A DNA stretch of 64,000 nucleotides, taken from positions 124,001 to 188,000 of the forward strand of contig NZ_JRJU01000002.1 of the NCBI RefSeq assembly GCF_000787375.1, given 5' to 3'. Shown here in pieces: positions 36,735 to 45,393 of the stretch. A model generated the notes under the pieces. It saw only the letters and a list, made by a program, of their open reading frames with translations, was not told the origin of the DNA and did not search any database. Each line of letters starts with the position of its first letter. The stretch's first letter is position 1. This DNA comes from Halalkalibacter okhensis. GTDB lineage: Bacteria; Bacillota; Bacilli; Bacillales; Bacillaceae_D. The position numbers and the translations under genes are program-made.

Positions 36735-38213
36735 TTAAAAAGCAAATTGGCGATACTTCGTTTGAACAGAAACCCATTTTGTAACCGTAAATTCTTCTAC
36801 TACCCATGGATTCCCAAAGCGTCCCAATCCACTAGCTTTGTTACCTCCAAAAGGAATGTACGGTGCATCATTTACTGTTTGATCATTAATATGAGTCATA
36901 CCTGCATCTACTTGTAATGCAAGCTCTTCTCCACGTTGCAAATCAGATGTAAAGATAGCTGAGCTTAATCCATGCTCTGTATCATTCGCAAATTCTATCG
37001 CTTGTTCATCTGTTTCTGCTTTTATAATCGTTGCAATTGGGGCAAACAATTCACTTTGTGCAAGTTTGCTAGAATTATTAACATTCGTGAAAACAAAAGG
37101 TGTCAAAACATTACCAATGCGTTGACCTTCGAGCGCGACTGTTGCTCCCTCTTTCTTTGCTTCTCCAATAAAGTTAAGTGCTTTTACCATTTGTGCTTTG
37201 TTAACTAGTGGTCCAATAACAGTACTTGGATCGCTTGTATCACCATAAGGTAGTGCTTTTGCTCTTTCTACGAACTTTTCAACAAACTCATCATGTTTAT
37301 CTTGATGGACAATAATACGATTAATAATCATACAAATTTGACCTTGATGAATGAACTTACCGAAAACAGCCGCATCAACAGCACGATCTACATCTGCGTC
37401 TGATAATACAATTAATGGACTATTGCCACCTAGCTCCAGCGCAACACGTTTCAAGTTACGTCCAGCAATTTCACCTATTTTTCTTCCTACAGCTGTAGAA
37501 CCAGTGAAACTAATTAACTTGGAGTGAGGATTTGTCAGCATTTCATCGCCAATCTCTTCAACGTCAGTCATGATAACATTTAGAACACCTTTTGGTAGGC
37601 CTGCATGCTCAAATGCTTTTGCAAGAATAATTCCTCCACTTAACCCAACTTGAATATCTGGCTTATGAACAACACTATTACCTAATGCTATGGCTGGTGC
37701 AATCGTACGCATGGATAGATTCATTGGAAAATTAAATGGTGAAATTGACGTAACTACACCTAACGGGATTCGATGAATGTGATTTAACTTTCCATCAACA
37801 TGACCTGGAACTTCTTTTACGGTATTAATTTCGTCTGCATACTTAATAGATTCCTCAAGAAATTCCAGCGTTAAATGTAACTCCACATTCGCTTTTAAAA
37901 TAGTCCCTCCGGTTTCTCGACTGATTAGATTAACGATCTCATCACGATTTTCTTTTAAATACTCAGCAGCTTTATGCAAGACTTCACGGCGTTCTTCTAC
38001 TGTCCTTTTTCCCCATATTTTCTGGGCTTCCTTTGCCACCTCAAAAGCTTCTGCTACTTGCCCTTTCGTTGCTAAAGGGACTTTCATAATTAATGAGTCA
38101 TCAAAGGGGTTAGTAATATCATAGGTTCTGTGACTTTTTCCTTCCGTCCACTCTCCATTAATAAAGCTTTTGTTAACACTTTCAAAGTTTTGCAATTCAA
38201 TCACCCTTTTCAA
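36735..38213 (-). CDS. Aldehyde dehydrogenase, vanillin/benzaldehyde dehydrogenase-like
   Basis: The 492-aa NAD(P)+-dependent enzyme has FTGSTAVGRKIGE, the LELGGNSPLIVL glutamate motif and the catalytic cysteine in FIHQGQICMIINR. The C-terminus (HINDQTVNDAPYIPFGG, GLGRFGNPWVVEEFT, WVSVQ) is characteristic of aromatic aldehyde dehydrogenases such as YfmT rather than betaine or acetaldehyde types (from memory). It is alone but sits behind the same GGTGT promoter as the two neighbouring operons, so it probably oxidises an aldehyde made by that pathway. Confidence 0.85.
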   Translation of the reverse strand: MKRVIELQNFESVNKSFINGEWTEGKSHRTYDITNPFDDSLIMKVPLATKGQVAEAFEVAKEAQKIWGKRTVEERREVLHKAAEYLKENRDEIVNLISRETGGTILKANVELHLTLEFLEESIKYADEINTVKEVPGHVDGKLNHIHRIPLGVVTSISPFNFPMNLSMRTIAPAIALGNSVVHKPDIQVGLSGGIILAKAFEHAGLPKGVLNVIMTDVEEIGDEMLTNPHSKLISFTGSTAVGRKIGEIAGRNLKRVALELGGNSPLIVLSDADVDRAVDAAVFGKFIHQGQICMIINRIIVHQDKHDEFVEKFVERAKALPYGDTSDPSTVIGPLVNKAQMVKALNFIGEAKKEGATVALEGQRIGNVLTPFVFTNVNNSSKLAQSELFAPIATIIKAETDEQAIEFANDTEHGLSSAIFTSDLQRGEELALQVDAGMTHINDQTVNDAPYIPFGGNKASGLGRFGNPWVVEEFTVTKWVSVQTKYRQFAF

Positions 38214-38222
38214 AGTATTTTT

Positions 38223-38236
38223 TGTATGCGCTTACA
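38223..38236. promoter_or_regulatory. cre-like site 3
   Basis: TGTATGCGCTTACA matches cre with one mismatch, just before the dehydrogenase ribosome site and 70 bp after the -10 box of promoter 3. Confidence 0.6.
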
Positions 38237-38306
38237 TAAGATGTGAACTAATACTACTTTTACGTAAAAGACATTAAGAAACCTTTACGTTTTTTGGTAT
38301 AGTTTG

Positions 38307-38366
38307 ATTATACAGAATATTTTTTTGGTCTGGTGTGTTTTTTTTAGGAATAGGTGTCTGTTTTTA
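38307..38366 (-). promoter_or_regulatory. GGTGT direct-repeat promoter 3 (aldehyde dehydrogenase)
   Basis: GGTGTG at 38332 and GGTGTC at 38353 are 21 bp apart, linked by a T-run and AGGAAT. TATAAT (38312-38307) is a consensus -10 box, 20 bp after the repeat on the minus strand. This is the clearest of the three sites. Confidence 0.75.
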
Positions 38367-38570
38367 TAAATTTCGTTATATTAGAGGAGCAATAATTATT
38401 TTGTGATATACTCTTTAAACTCTAGTATTCTCAATTATTTTAAATAAATTGGTAACTAGCACTTCTGTGTTTTAAATGTTTCGCCTATTTTATGACCTGC
38501 GCATTCAAGGTACCTTTTTTCAGTGCCTTTAAATCATTGGGCGAAAAATTTAAATACTAACGAAACGGAA

Positions 38571-38608
38571 AAGAGGGTGATTCCAAACATAGTTGGATCA
38601 CCCTTTTA
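38571..38608 (-). terminator. Hairpin downstream of the peptide-binding protein gene
   Basis: GAGGGTGATTCCAA pairs with TTGGATCACCCTTTT, one bulge allowed, with T-rich sequence on the minus-strand exit. It is the likely end of the peptidase/binding-protein transcript. The rest of 38367-38570 is AT-rich with no gene. Confidence 0.6.
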
Positions 38609-38641
38609 AACTGGATTTCAAATTTTTTAACCTTTTAGCAA

Positions 38642-38745
38642 TGACTTACATGTATATGAAATTCACCTCTATGATTCTGATCCTCACAACTTTTCGCTCT
38701 TTTCAGTAACCAATGCCATGGCTCCTTGTCTTGTCTCAACAAAGA
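38642..38745. repeat. Single degenerate copy of the 52-bp repeat element with leader
   Basis: A leader (ACTTACATGTATATG, then ATTCACCTCTATGATTC) is followed by one diverged unit (CCTCACAACTTTTCGCTCTTTTC). The same leader and unit start the array at 48213, 9.5 kb away. Confidence 0.7.
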
Positions 38746-38772
38746 GTGGGTCACCTGTCATGTTCCCTTCCC

Positions 38773-40323
38773 CTATTGAATAGTCACCTCATCTAACATC
38801 ATAATGCGAGATGGGTGAAGCCAGAAGCCTTCTACACCGTTCCCAATCGCTGCAACATATTCTGTGTGCCTAAGTAGAACCAACGGAGCATCTTCCACTT
38901 CAATTTCTTGTGCTTCATGATACAAGGCTAAACGCTTCTCTAAATCAGATTCTTGACGACCTTCATTAATTAAACGGTCCACTTCTTCGTTATGGTAAAA
39001 TGAACGATTTCCTGCGTCCCCATGTGTGTCCGAGTGGTATAAATAATATTGATTGTAATCAGCGTCTCCCGTCATATTAGACCAACCAAGAATAAACATA
39101 TCGTGTTGACCGGAACCCGTATTCTCTAGATACGCCCCCCATTCCAACACTTCAATATTGACATCTATTCCAATTTCAGACAATTGCGCTTGTACGACTT
39201 CGGTAATATCCATACGTTCTTTATTATCATTTGTCCAAATGGTCGTTTCAAAACCATCCTCATAACCAGCTTCAGCTAACAGACGTTTTGCCTCTTCGAT
39301 ATCATAGTCATAACCTTTAATATCCGGATGATAGCCCCAAACTCCCGGTCCCATAGGTCCTTCAGCCTTAATCCCAACTCCATTGTAGACATGTTCAACA
39401 ATAGCATCGGTATCAACTGCTAAATTTATTGCTTGCCTTACGCGAATATCGTCGAAAGGTTCTTTATTCATATTAAAACCAATATAATCAATTCCTAATC
39501 CTTCACTTCGATAGAGGCTCATTTCTGAAGACCCTTCAATTCGACTAAGATCACTAGTTGGGACCGGCTCGGCAATATGCGCCTCTCCTGTTTCCACTTC
39601 TGCAAGACGGGTTAAATCTTCTGGTACCACTTTAAAGACCACTTCATCCACCTTCATGCCACCACCCCAATGTTCTTCATTGTTTATGAGAACAATATCT
39701 TGACCTGGGTTCCATGAGCCAAATTTTAATGGTCCAGTACCAACTGGATTTTCCCCTAAAGAACTGCTTCCATCATAGTCAGCCTCAATAGTTGCTGGAC
39801 TGATGATCCCCCCAGAATAGTGAGCAAGATTAGATAAAAGTGGTGAAAAAGGATATTCAGTTACTAGTTTTATTTCATAATCACTTATCACTTCAATTTC
39901 TGTAATCATCTCAAATAAAGAAGCACGAGTAGAGGCTACTTCTGGATCGAGAACTCGTTCAATCGTAGCTGATACAGCTTCAGCGTTGAAATCAGTTCCA
40001 TCATGGAACGTAACTCCTTCTCTTAGCTTGAACGTCCAAGTATAATCATCTACTCTCTCCCATTCTTCTGCCAACCCTGGTTGAATCTCCATATCCTGGT
40101 CTTGCGTAACAAGAGTTTCATAGATTTTTCCGTGATAAACATTGGCAGATGGAATATCCGCTCCCAAGTGGGGGTCTAGCTGTGTGGCATCTGAAAGAAC
40201 GGCCACTCTTAATGATCCACCCTCTTGTACTTCACTTGTTCCACTTTCTGGTTCACTAGCGCACCCCACAAGTACTAGGGTACTAATGATTAGAGCTGAT
40301 AACCAATTATGTAATTTCTTCAT
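38773..40323 (-). CDS. Peptide/nickel-type ABC substrate-binding lipoprotein (SBP_bac_5)
   Basis: The 516-aa lipoprotein (lipobox LVLVGC, Cys21) has a DppA/OppA-like fold: EEWERVDDYTWTFKLREGVTFHDG, cited in part as WTFKLREGVTFHDG, PVGTGPLKFGSW, and VRQAINLAVDTDAIV. No permease or ATPase gene accompanies it, so it is an orphan receptor or uses a distant dipeptide permease. It lies 29 bp after an M24 peptidase gene and is probably cotranscribed, suggesting uptake and trimming of a peptide. Confidence 0.87.
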   Translation of the reverse strand: MKKLHNWLSALIISTLVLVGCASEPESGTSEVQEGGSLRVAVLSDATQLDPHLGADIPSANVYHGKIYETLVTQDQDMEIQPGLAEEWERVDDYTWTFKLREGVTFHDGTDFNAEAVSATIERVLDPEVASTRASLFEMITEIEVISDYEIKLVTEYPFSPLLSNLAHYSGGIISPATIEADYDGSSSLGENPVGTGPLKFGSWNPGQDIVLINNEEHWGGGMKVDEVVFKVVPEDLTRLAEVETGEAHIAEPVPTSDLSRIEGSSEMSLYRSEGLGIDYIGFNMNKEPFDDIRVRQAINLAVDTDAIVEHVYNGVGIKAEGPMGPGVWGYHPDIKGYDYDIEEAKRLLAEAGYEDGFETTIWTNDNKERMDITEVVQAQLSEIGIDVNIEVLEWGAYLENTGSGQHDMFILGWSNMTGDADYNQYYLYHSDTHGDAGNRSFYHNEEVDRLINEGRQESDLEKRLALYHEAQEIEVEDAPLVLLRHTEYVAAIGNGVEGFWLHPSRIMMLDEVTIQ

Positions 40324-40352
40324 TCTGTATTCCCCACTTTCTAGATGTCATT

Positions 40353-41432
40353 TTAATTTGCGTTAATAATCTGCAATTCTTTTGTTGATTTAGTAGCATT
40401 CTCATAGCCTTCTTCTGTGATAATAAGAAGGTCTTCAATTCGAACTCCTCCCCAGCCTGGAAGATAAATACCTGGTTCAACTGTGATGACCATACCAGGT
40501 TCTAGCACAGTTTTATCCGTAGACCTCATAACTGGCTTTTCATGAATCTGTAAGCCGAGGGCATGTCCTAAACTGTGGCCAAAGTTATCACCGTACCCCG
40601 CTTCCCGAATAATTGAACGGGCTACTTCATCTAATTCTGAACATACTTTTCCTGGTCCTATATGTTTGAGAGCTTCTAGTTGCGCATGTTTCACAATGCT
40701 ATATATGTCTTTTTGCTTTTCCGTTGGTTCGCCTATGACCACGGTTCGTGTAAAGTCAGAGTAATAGCCTTCAACGATAGCTCCTATATCCATTTTCACG
40801 AATTCACCAATTTGAACAACACGATTGGTTGCCGCACCATGTGGTAACGAAGATCGTTCACCAGAAGCTATCACATGATTTGCTTTAATTCCCTCAGCAC
40901 CATTTTTTTTCATTATGTACTCGAGTTCTAACCCAATCTCTTTTTCCGTTAATCCTGGTTTGATAAACGTAAGAATGTGCTTAAAAGCTAAATCACAAAT
41001 GGCTACACCTTTTTTTATTTTCTCGATCTCACTTGCATCTTTTATTTTACGAATATTACCCACCGCTTCATCTATGGAGACAATTGATAGAGAACTGGCC
41101 TTCTTCTTAATGTCTCTTAAAAAACCTATAGAAAGCGAGTCTTCAATCCCAGCTTCGTTCACCCTCATTTTTGTTAAGTGCGCTCCAACGGATTCCGATA
41201 ACACACCAATATGCTGAATAACTTCAAACATTGGCGCTTCCTCTTTCGCCTGTTGAACATACCTAAAATCTGTCAGTAAAATCATTTCGTTTTCCGAAAT
41301 TAATAAGGCGCCACTTGTCCCAGTAAAATTTGAAAAATAACGTCGATTCTCAGCAGAAACAATTAATACCACATCAAGGTTCTCTTTACTCATTTCCATG
41401 CGTAGCTTATCAATTCTATTTTGTATAAACAT
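40353..41432 (-). CDS. M24 family Xaa-Pro aminopeptidase
   Basis: The 359-aa protein has the creatinase N-domain (FSNFTGTSGALLISENE) and the M24 pita-bread domain with metal ligands: D in VKMDIGAIVEGYYSDFTRT (two Asp), H in GHSLGHALGLQIHE, E in TVEPGIYLPG and E in VRIEDLLII. It removes N-terminal residues before proline. I start at ATG 41432, where GGAGG lies about 4-8 bp upstream. An ATG 24 bp earlier precedes this ribosome site. First gene of a pair with the peptide-binding lipoprotein. Confidence 0.87.
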   Translation of the reverse strand: MFIQNRIDKLRMEMSKENLDVVLIVSAENRRYFSNFTGTSGALLISENEMILLTDFRYVQQAKEEAPMFEVIQHIGVLSESVGAHLTKMRVNEAGIEDSLSIGFLRDIKKKASSLSIVSIDEAVGNIRKIKDASEIEKIKKGVAICDLAFKHILTFIKPGLTEKEIGLELEYIMKKNGAEGIKANHVIASGERSSLPHGAATNRVVQIGEFVKMDIGAIVEGYYSDFTRTVVIGEPTEKQKDIYSIVKHAQLEALKHIGPGKVCSELDEVARSIIREAGYGDNFGHSLGHALGLQIHEKPVMRSTDKTVLEPGMVITVEPGIYLPGWGGVRIEDLLIITEEGYENATKSTKELQIINAN

Positions 41433-42058
41433 AGTACCTCCTACTCCAAAAAACATTTTGAACTTAATATCTAATTATTTATTAACATTTGTAAACCATT
41501 ATAAATAAAAGGTTCCGAAATGACAATGGTATAATTCAGAAACATCGAAATTGATAGAATAATTTTATGATTCATCCGAATTTTCATTTTCAACTATCCT
41601 TTCTTCAATCCGGAAAAAACTGAAAAAGGTGCCTGCTCTCCAGCGCATTTTAAAGCACCGGGGAACAGGCACTAAAATAAAAGGACTTCACCTTTTCACT
41701 ATTTATTGTCACAGGACTTCAGGGATTAACCTGTATTTCAAATTTTTTTGACCCTTTAGAGTGTTTCCTTCATTATATCGGAACTAAAAAAGTAAGAGAT
41801 CCGTCCCCTTACTTCGCTAATTAAAAGTCATGCATCACAAATACAAGGCTACCTCTTCACGCTATATAATTTATTAATCGCCACGATTTTATTAAATTCA
41901 TATTTCCCGCTGTTTGTACAGTTCCGCAATCAAAACAAATCCTCCTTTCTATGTCCCTTTAACAATGAATTACATTTATAAAAATTATCAAAGCTATTAC
42001 TCTCTAATTGCCACAGGCAATCAGAGAGTGTTAGAACACGGATCCTTTCTCTTCGCAT
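41433..42058. other. Repeat-rich intergenic region
   Basis: No gene is supported. Contents: an imperfect hairpin GTGCCTG...CAGGCAC at about 41629-41672; AAGTAAG...CTTACTT enclosing GATCCGTCCCC at about 41790-41814 (related to 19375); and a strong hairpin at about 42000-42030 whose arms contain CTCTCTAATTGCC and GGCAATCAGAGAG. These look like small palindromic dispersed repeats. Confidence 0.6.
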
Positions 42059-42090
42059 AAGAAAAAGCTCGGACTATTACGAGCTTTCTT
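42059..42090. terminator. Terminator of the kinase-like gene
   Basis: AAAGCTCG pairs with CGAGCTTT over a 10-nt loop, T-rich on both exits, 25 bp beyond the minus-strand stop. Confidence 0.75.
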
Positions 42091-42114
42091 TCTGGCACCA
42101 TTAAGCTTCTTCCC

Positions 42115-42711
42115 CTATATCGAACTGAAATCGATATTTTCTTGCCAATCTTCATAAGAGTCAGGATCGATCTCCTTTGCTTGTTCCAAAAAAGTGTTCA
42201 ATAAACCTAATTTCTTAAGATCACGAAACATCTTTGGGTTATATGGATCATGCATGGTAAGACCATCAGAATGATCAATTGCTTTTAGCACATCTCCCTC
42301 TGTTACGATAAAATGCCCAATTGAAGTCTTTATTCTAGTAAATCCGACTCTCTTTAATTCCTTTCGAATCATGATAATTTGTTCCGTGAATTCTTTGGGC
42401 ATTTTTTTAATCTTTTTTAAATAATCTTTTAAATTTGTACCTTGTAAATACTCCATAATGACATAGTTTGATCCGACTTCATAAACTTGCGGCACAATAT
42501 TAAGATCAGCTGCTGCTTCTAGTGCATTTCCTTCTTTCATTGCCGCATTTGGCTTCACGTAAATTTTTACACACCGATCTTCACTCAGCTGAAAAACAGC
42601 ACCTTGGCTGCCTTTCCCAATTAGTTTTAATTTAGTTGGGTTTTTAATTTTAAGCTCCTTTTTATCACCCTTCTCTATTCGTTCCACTGTAATTAATTTG
42701 AATTCATTCAT
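42115..42711 (-). CDS. Atypical protein kinase-like protein (YrzF-like)
   Basis: The 198-aa protein has a kinase-like N-lobe: glycine-rich loop LIGKGSQGAVFQL, lysine in CVKIYV, and a hinge YVIMEYLQGTNL. The C-lobe is short, and the usual HRD and DFG motifs are replaced by GHFIVTEGD and KAIDHSDGL, as in Bacillus YrzF/RIO-like proteins (from memory). It may be a small eukaryotic-like kinase or a pseudokinase. Ribosome site AAGGTGA precedes the ATG. It is monocistronic and divergent from the NUDIX operon. Confidence 0.65.
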   Translation of the reverse strand: MNEFKLITVERIEKGDKKELKIKNPTKLKLIGKGSQGAVFQLSEDRCVKIYVKPNAAMKEGNALEAAADLNIVPQVYEVGSNYVIMEYLQGTNLKDYLKKIKKMPKEFTEQIIMIRKELKRVGFTRIKTSIGHFIVTEGDVLKAIDHSDGLTMHDPYNPKMFRDLKKLGLLNTFLEQAKEIDPDSYEDWQENIDFSSI

Positions 42712-42980
42712 CTAAATCACCTTCTCCCTACTTTTTAACTTTCATAATCTAAAATATGAAAAACTCTATTTAATGATCTAGGTTTATATTGTTGTTTCAT
42801 CAATTTGGATATATCCTCTATTTACTACTAGTTCGCTTATTAAGCACATGTTGATTGCACCAAAATATATGAAAATATATGTTTGTCCGGTTCAATTTTC
42901 AATCAACTTGAATTTAATAGGAAAAGAACTCCCATTCATAGTTTCTTATGTTAAGAGAATCATCAGAAAGGAGAAAATTA

Positions 42981-43448
42981 ATGGGGTATATTGAAGAACT
43001 ACGATCCCTTGTTGGAAACAGACCTTTAGTCTTAACCGGGGTAACTGCTTTGGTTATCGATCAACATAGCCACATCCTGATGGTACAATCTGACGAAATG
43101 TGGAAATTGCCAGGTGGCTTTATTGAATTGGGAGAATCTGCAGAAGAGGCATGCAGGCGTGAAATTCTAGAGGAAACAGGGATTAAGATCGGCGACCTTG
43201 AATTAATTGGAGTTTTTTCCGGGAACCACTTCTATACTCAGTTACCTAATGGCGATGAATATTATCCTGTTACCATTGCTTATGTAACAGAAGATATACG
43301 CAGTGGTAATTTAAAGCCAGACGAAAAAGAAATACAGAAAGTGCAATTTTTTAAGTGGTCCGCTTTTCCAGAGGATTTAAGTGAACGCGATCGTCAAATC
43401 TTTCAACTTTTCATTGAAAACTTGATATCAAACAGACAAAGGAGGTAA
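42981..43448 (+). CDS. NUDIX hydrolase
   Basis: The 155-aa protein has a complete Nudix box, GGFIELGESAEEACRREILEETGI (G-x5-E-x7-REILEET-G pattern, about residues 46-68). N-terminal GVTALVIDQHSHILMVQSDEMWKLPGG is typical of YtkD/MutT-like pyrophosphohydrolases acting on nucleotide diphosphate derivatives. I start at ATG 42981 with AAAGGAG upstream. It ends 5 bp before the glycosyltransferase start, so a nucleotide-sugar substrate is a reasonable guess. Confidence 0.87.
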   Translation: MGYIEELRSLVGNRPLVLTGVTALVIDQHSHILMVQSDEMWKLPGGFIELGESAEEACRREILEETGIKIGDLELIGVFSGNHFYTQLPNGDEYYPVTIAYVTEDIRSGNLKPDEKEIQKVQFFKWSAFPEDLSERDRQIFQLFIENLISNRQRR

Positions 43449-43453
43449 AAAAT

Positions 43454-44542
43454 TTGAAGACGATTGCTTTTTATATAAAGGAACCTATGAAAGTAAATCA
43501 AGGATTTATGTATGATCAGACTGTTCTATTAGATCAATATCGTCCTATTGTAATAGGTCCCTTTCCAAATAGTAACAATGCTTTATTTAAGTTTAAAGAT
43601 TTTTATAATTTGAATGAAATTCAAGATCTTAGTGCCTTCTTTAAAGAACAAAATGTAGTAGCCATTCATGCACATCAAGGAAAACACGCTCTCGATATTT
43701 TACCAATTGCCACTAAGTATGACATTCCTCTAATCGTCCATTTCCGTGGCCGTGACTCCTCTACACAAACAGAAAAAAGATACCGTAAAAACCTTAAACG
43801 ATATCAGGAGTTAGTCAAATACGGAGAAGGTTATTTCGCCGTTTGCCACTTTCTTGCAGGTGAATTAAAAAGATTAGGCTTTCCAGAAAACAAAATACAC
43901 GTTCTTTATGGCGGACTCGACCTAGATTTACATCCATTTTCAACTCATTCTTTGCCTGCAAATGGGGAGATCAGAATCTTATCCGTAGCCAGACTGGTAG
44001 AGAAAAAAGGATTTCTCACACTATTAAAAGCGTTCCAACGAATTCAAGATAAATACCCACAAGTCACACTTCACATAATTGGTACAGGGAAGGATGAAGA
44101 AAAGATTCAAAATCATATCGATGAACAACAATTACATGATCGAGTTTTTCTTAGGGGATCTATGAATTCGATGCAAATTTCAAAAGAATTAAAAACTGCC
44201 CACCTCTTTTGTCTTGCGAGCGAAACAGGGGAAGATGGCGATGTAGAAGGAATCCCAAACGCATTAAAAGAAGCCATGGCTAGTGGTCTACCAGTTGTAT
44301 CTACCTTCCACGGAGGGATACCAGAATTAATTGAGCATAAAAAAACAGGATACTTAGCACCAGAGAAAAATGATTTTGAACTGGCTCAAGGATTAATGCA
44401 TTTCCTCGATCATCCAGAACTATGGAGTCGTTATACAAAACTCGCAAGACAGGTCATAGAAGAAAAGTTTGATTTAAAAAAGCAAATTCAGGAACAACAA
44501 AGACTTTACGGCATCATCGAGGGCAAATTTCAAAATAAGTAA
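43454..44542 (+). CDS. Glycosyltransferase family 4 protein
   Basis: The 362-aa GT-B enzyme has an N-domain with HAHQGKHALDILP, then LSVARLVEKKGFLTLLKAF and IIGTGKDEE, and the retaining GT4 E-x7-E motif in EGIPNALKEAMASGLPVVST. The start is a TTG with GGAGG 8 bp upstream, overlapping nothing. It lies tightly between the NUDIX gene and the HipA-like kinase. The acceptor is unknown: a surface polysaccharide, spore polysaccharide or small molecule are all possible. Confidence 0.87.
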   Translation: MKTIAFYIKEPMKVNQGFMYDQTVLLDQYRPIVIGPFPNSNNALFKFKDFYNLNEIQDLSAFFKEQNVVAIHAHQGKHALDILPIATKYDIPLIVHFRGRDSSTQTEKRYRKNLKRYQELVKYGEGYFAVCHFLAGELKRLGFPENKIHVLYGGLDLDLHPFSTHSLPANGEIRILSVARLVEKKGFLTLLKAFQRIQDKYPQVTLHIIGTGKDEEKIQNHIDEQQLHDRVFLRGSMNSMQISKELKTAHLFCLASETGEDGDVEGIPNALKEAMASGLPVVSTFHGGIPELIEHKKTGYLAPEKNDFELAQGLMHFLDHPELWSRYTKLARQVIEEKFDLKKQIQEQQRLYGIIEGKFQNK

Positions 44543-44555
44543 GGGAGGTATTTTT

Positions 44556-45365
44556 ATGACAACAAGCAAGAACACGACAGATGAGGTTATTCATCCTGTT
44601 AAGTATGTAGAAACATTAAGAGGGGGGACTGCACATGTTATTCTGTTCAGCGATGGAAAAAAATACGTAGTAAAGTGGTTCGGTGTGAAAAAAGCAAGAG
44701 GAAAAGAAGTAGTCAATGAATATGTAGTGTCCAAATTGGCTCAACTCCTTTCACTCCCCATTGTCCCGTTTAAACTTGTATACATTCCAGAGGATTTCTT
44801 AAAAAACACTCCACAATTACACAAAAAGAAACAAAGCTATCATTCCGGAATTCATTATGCTTGCGTCTTCATCGAAAACTCGACCGTATTTGAAAATGTT
44901 AGACAATCTCTCCCCTCGAAAACAGAAGTTAAAAATCGGGATATGCTCGCTGGTGTAACTGTATTTGACCAATGGTTAAATAACTCTGACCGGGGAACAA
45001 TGAATGTGATTTTAGAACGCTTAAGTGATGAACGCTATTATGTGCATATGATTGATCATGGGAGGTGCTTTCCTGGAGGCTATCAATGGACTTCAAAAAC
45101 ACTTATGAATGAGCCAGTATATACCTATCATTGGCCTTTTTATAAATGGGTATACTCTCTTTTACATGATGCTCAAGAGCTAACATCATATATTGATAAT
45201 ATTGTAGATTTGCCAAACGAATCCATCTATGAAGTGATTCAATCTATTCCAAATGAATGGAATGTAGATACAGAAGACAAAGAAGCACTCTACCAATTTC
45301 TATTAAAACAGAAAAAAGACTTACCAAATATCATAAATACCATTATTGAGTATCAGGGACAGTAG
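44556..45365 (+). CDS. HipA-like kinase domain protein
   Basis: The 269-aa protein matches the stand-alone HipA-like kinase type: a lysine in KYVVKWFGVK, AGVTVFDQWLNNSDRGTMNV (catalytic-loop-like D and N) and VHMIDHGRCFPGG (metal-binding D). It lacks the HipA N-terminal region and no HipB antitoxin gene is near, so a toxin role is unlikely. It is 13 bp after the glycosyltransferase. The stop codon touches a GGGACA dispersed palindrome. It may phosphorylate a protein or sugar made by its neighbours (inference). Confidence 0.7.
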   Translation: MTTSKNTTDEVIHPVKYVETLRGGTAHVILFSDGKKYVVKWFGVKKARGKEVVNEYVVSKLAQLLSLPIVPFKLVYIPEDFLKNTPQLHKKKQSYHSGIHYACVFIENSTVFENVRQSLPSKTEVKNRDMLAGVTVFDQWLNNSDRGTMNVILERLSDERYYVHMIDHGRCFPGGYQWTSKTLMNEPVYTYHWPFYKWVYSLLHDAQELTSYIDNIVDLPNESIYEVIQSIPNEWNVDTEDKEALYQFLLKQKKDLPNIINTIIEYQGQ

Positions 45366-45393
45366 GGACAGTCATATTCCTTGTCCCTGTCTC

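Noticed and set aside
44556-45365. HipAB toxin-antitoxin system
   Set aside because: No HipB-like helix-turn-helix gene is adjacent and the HipA N-terminal domain is absent.
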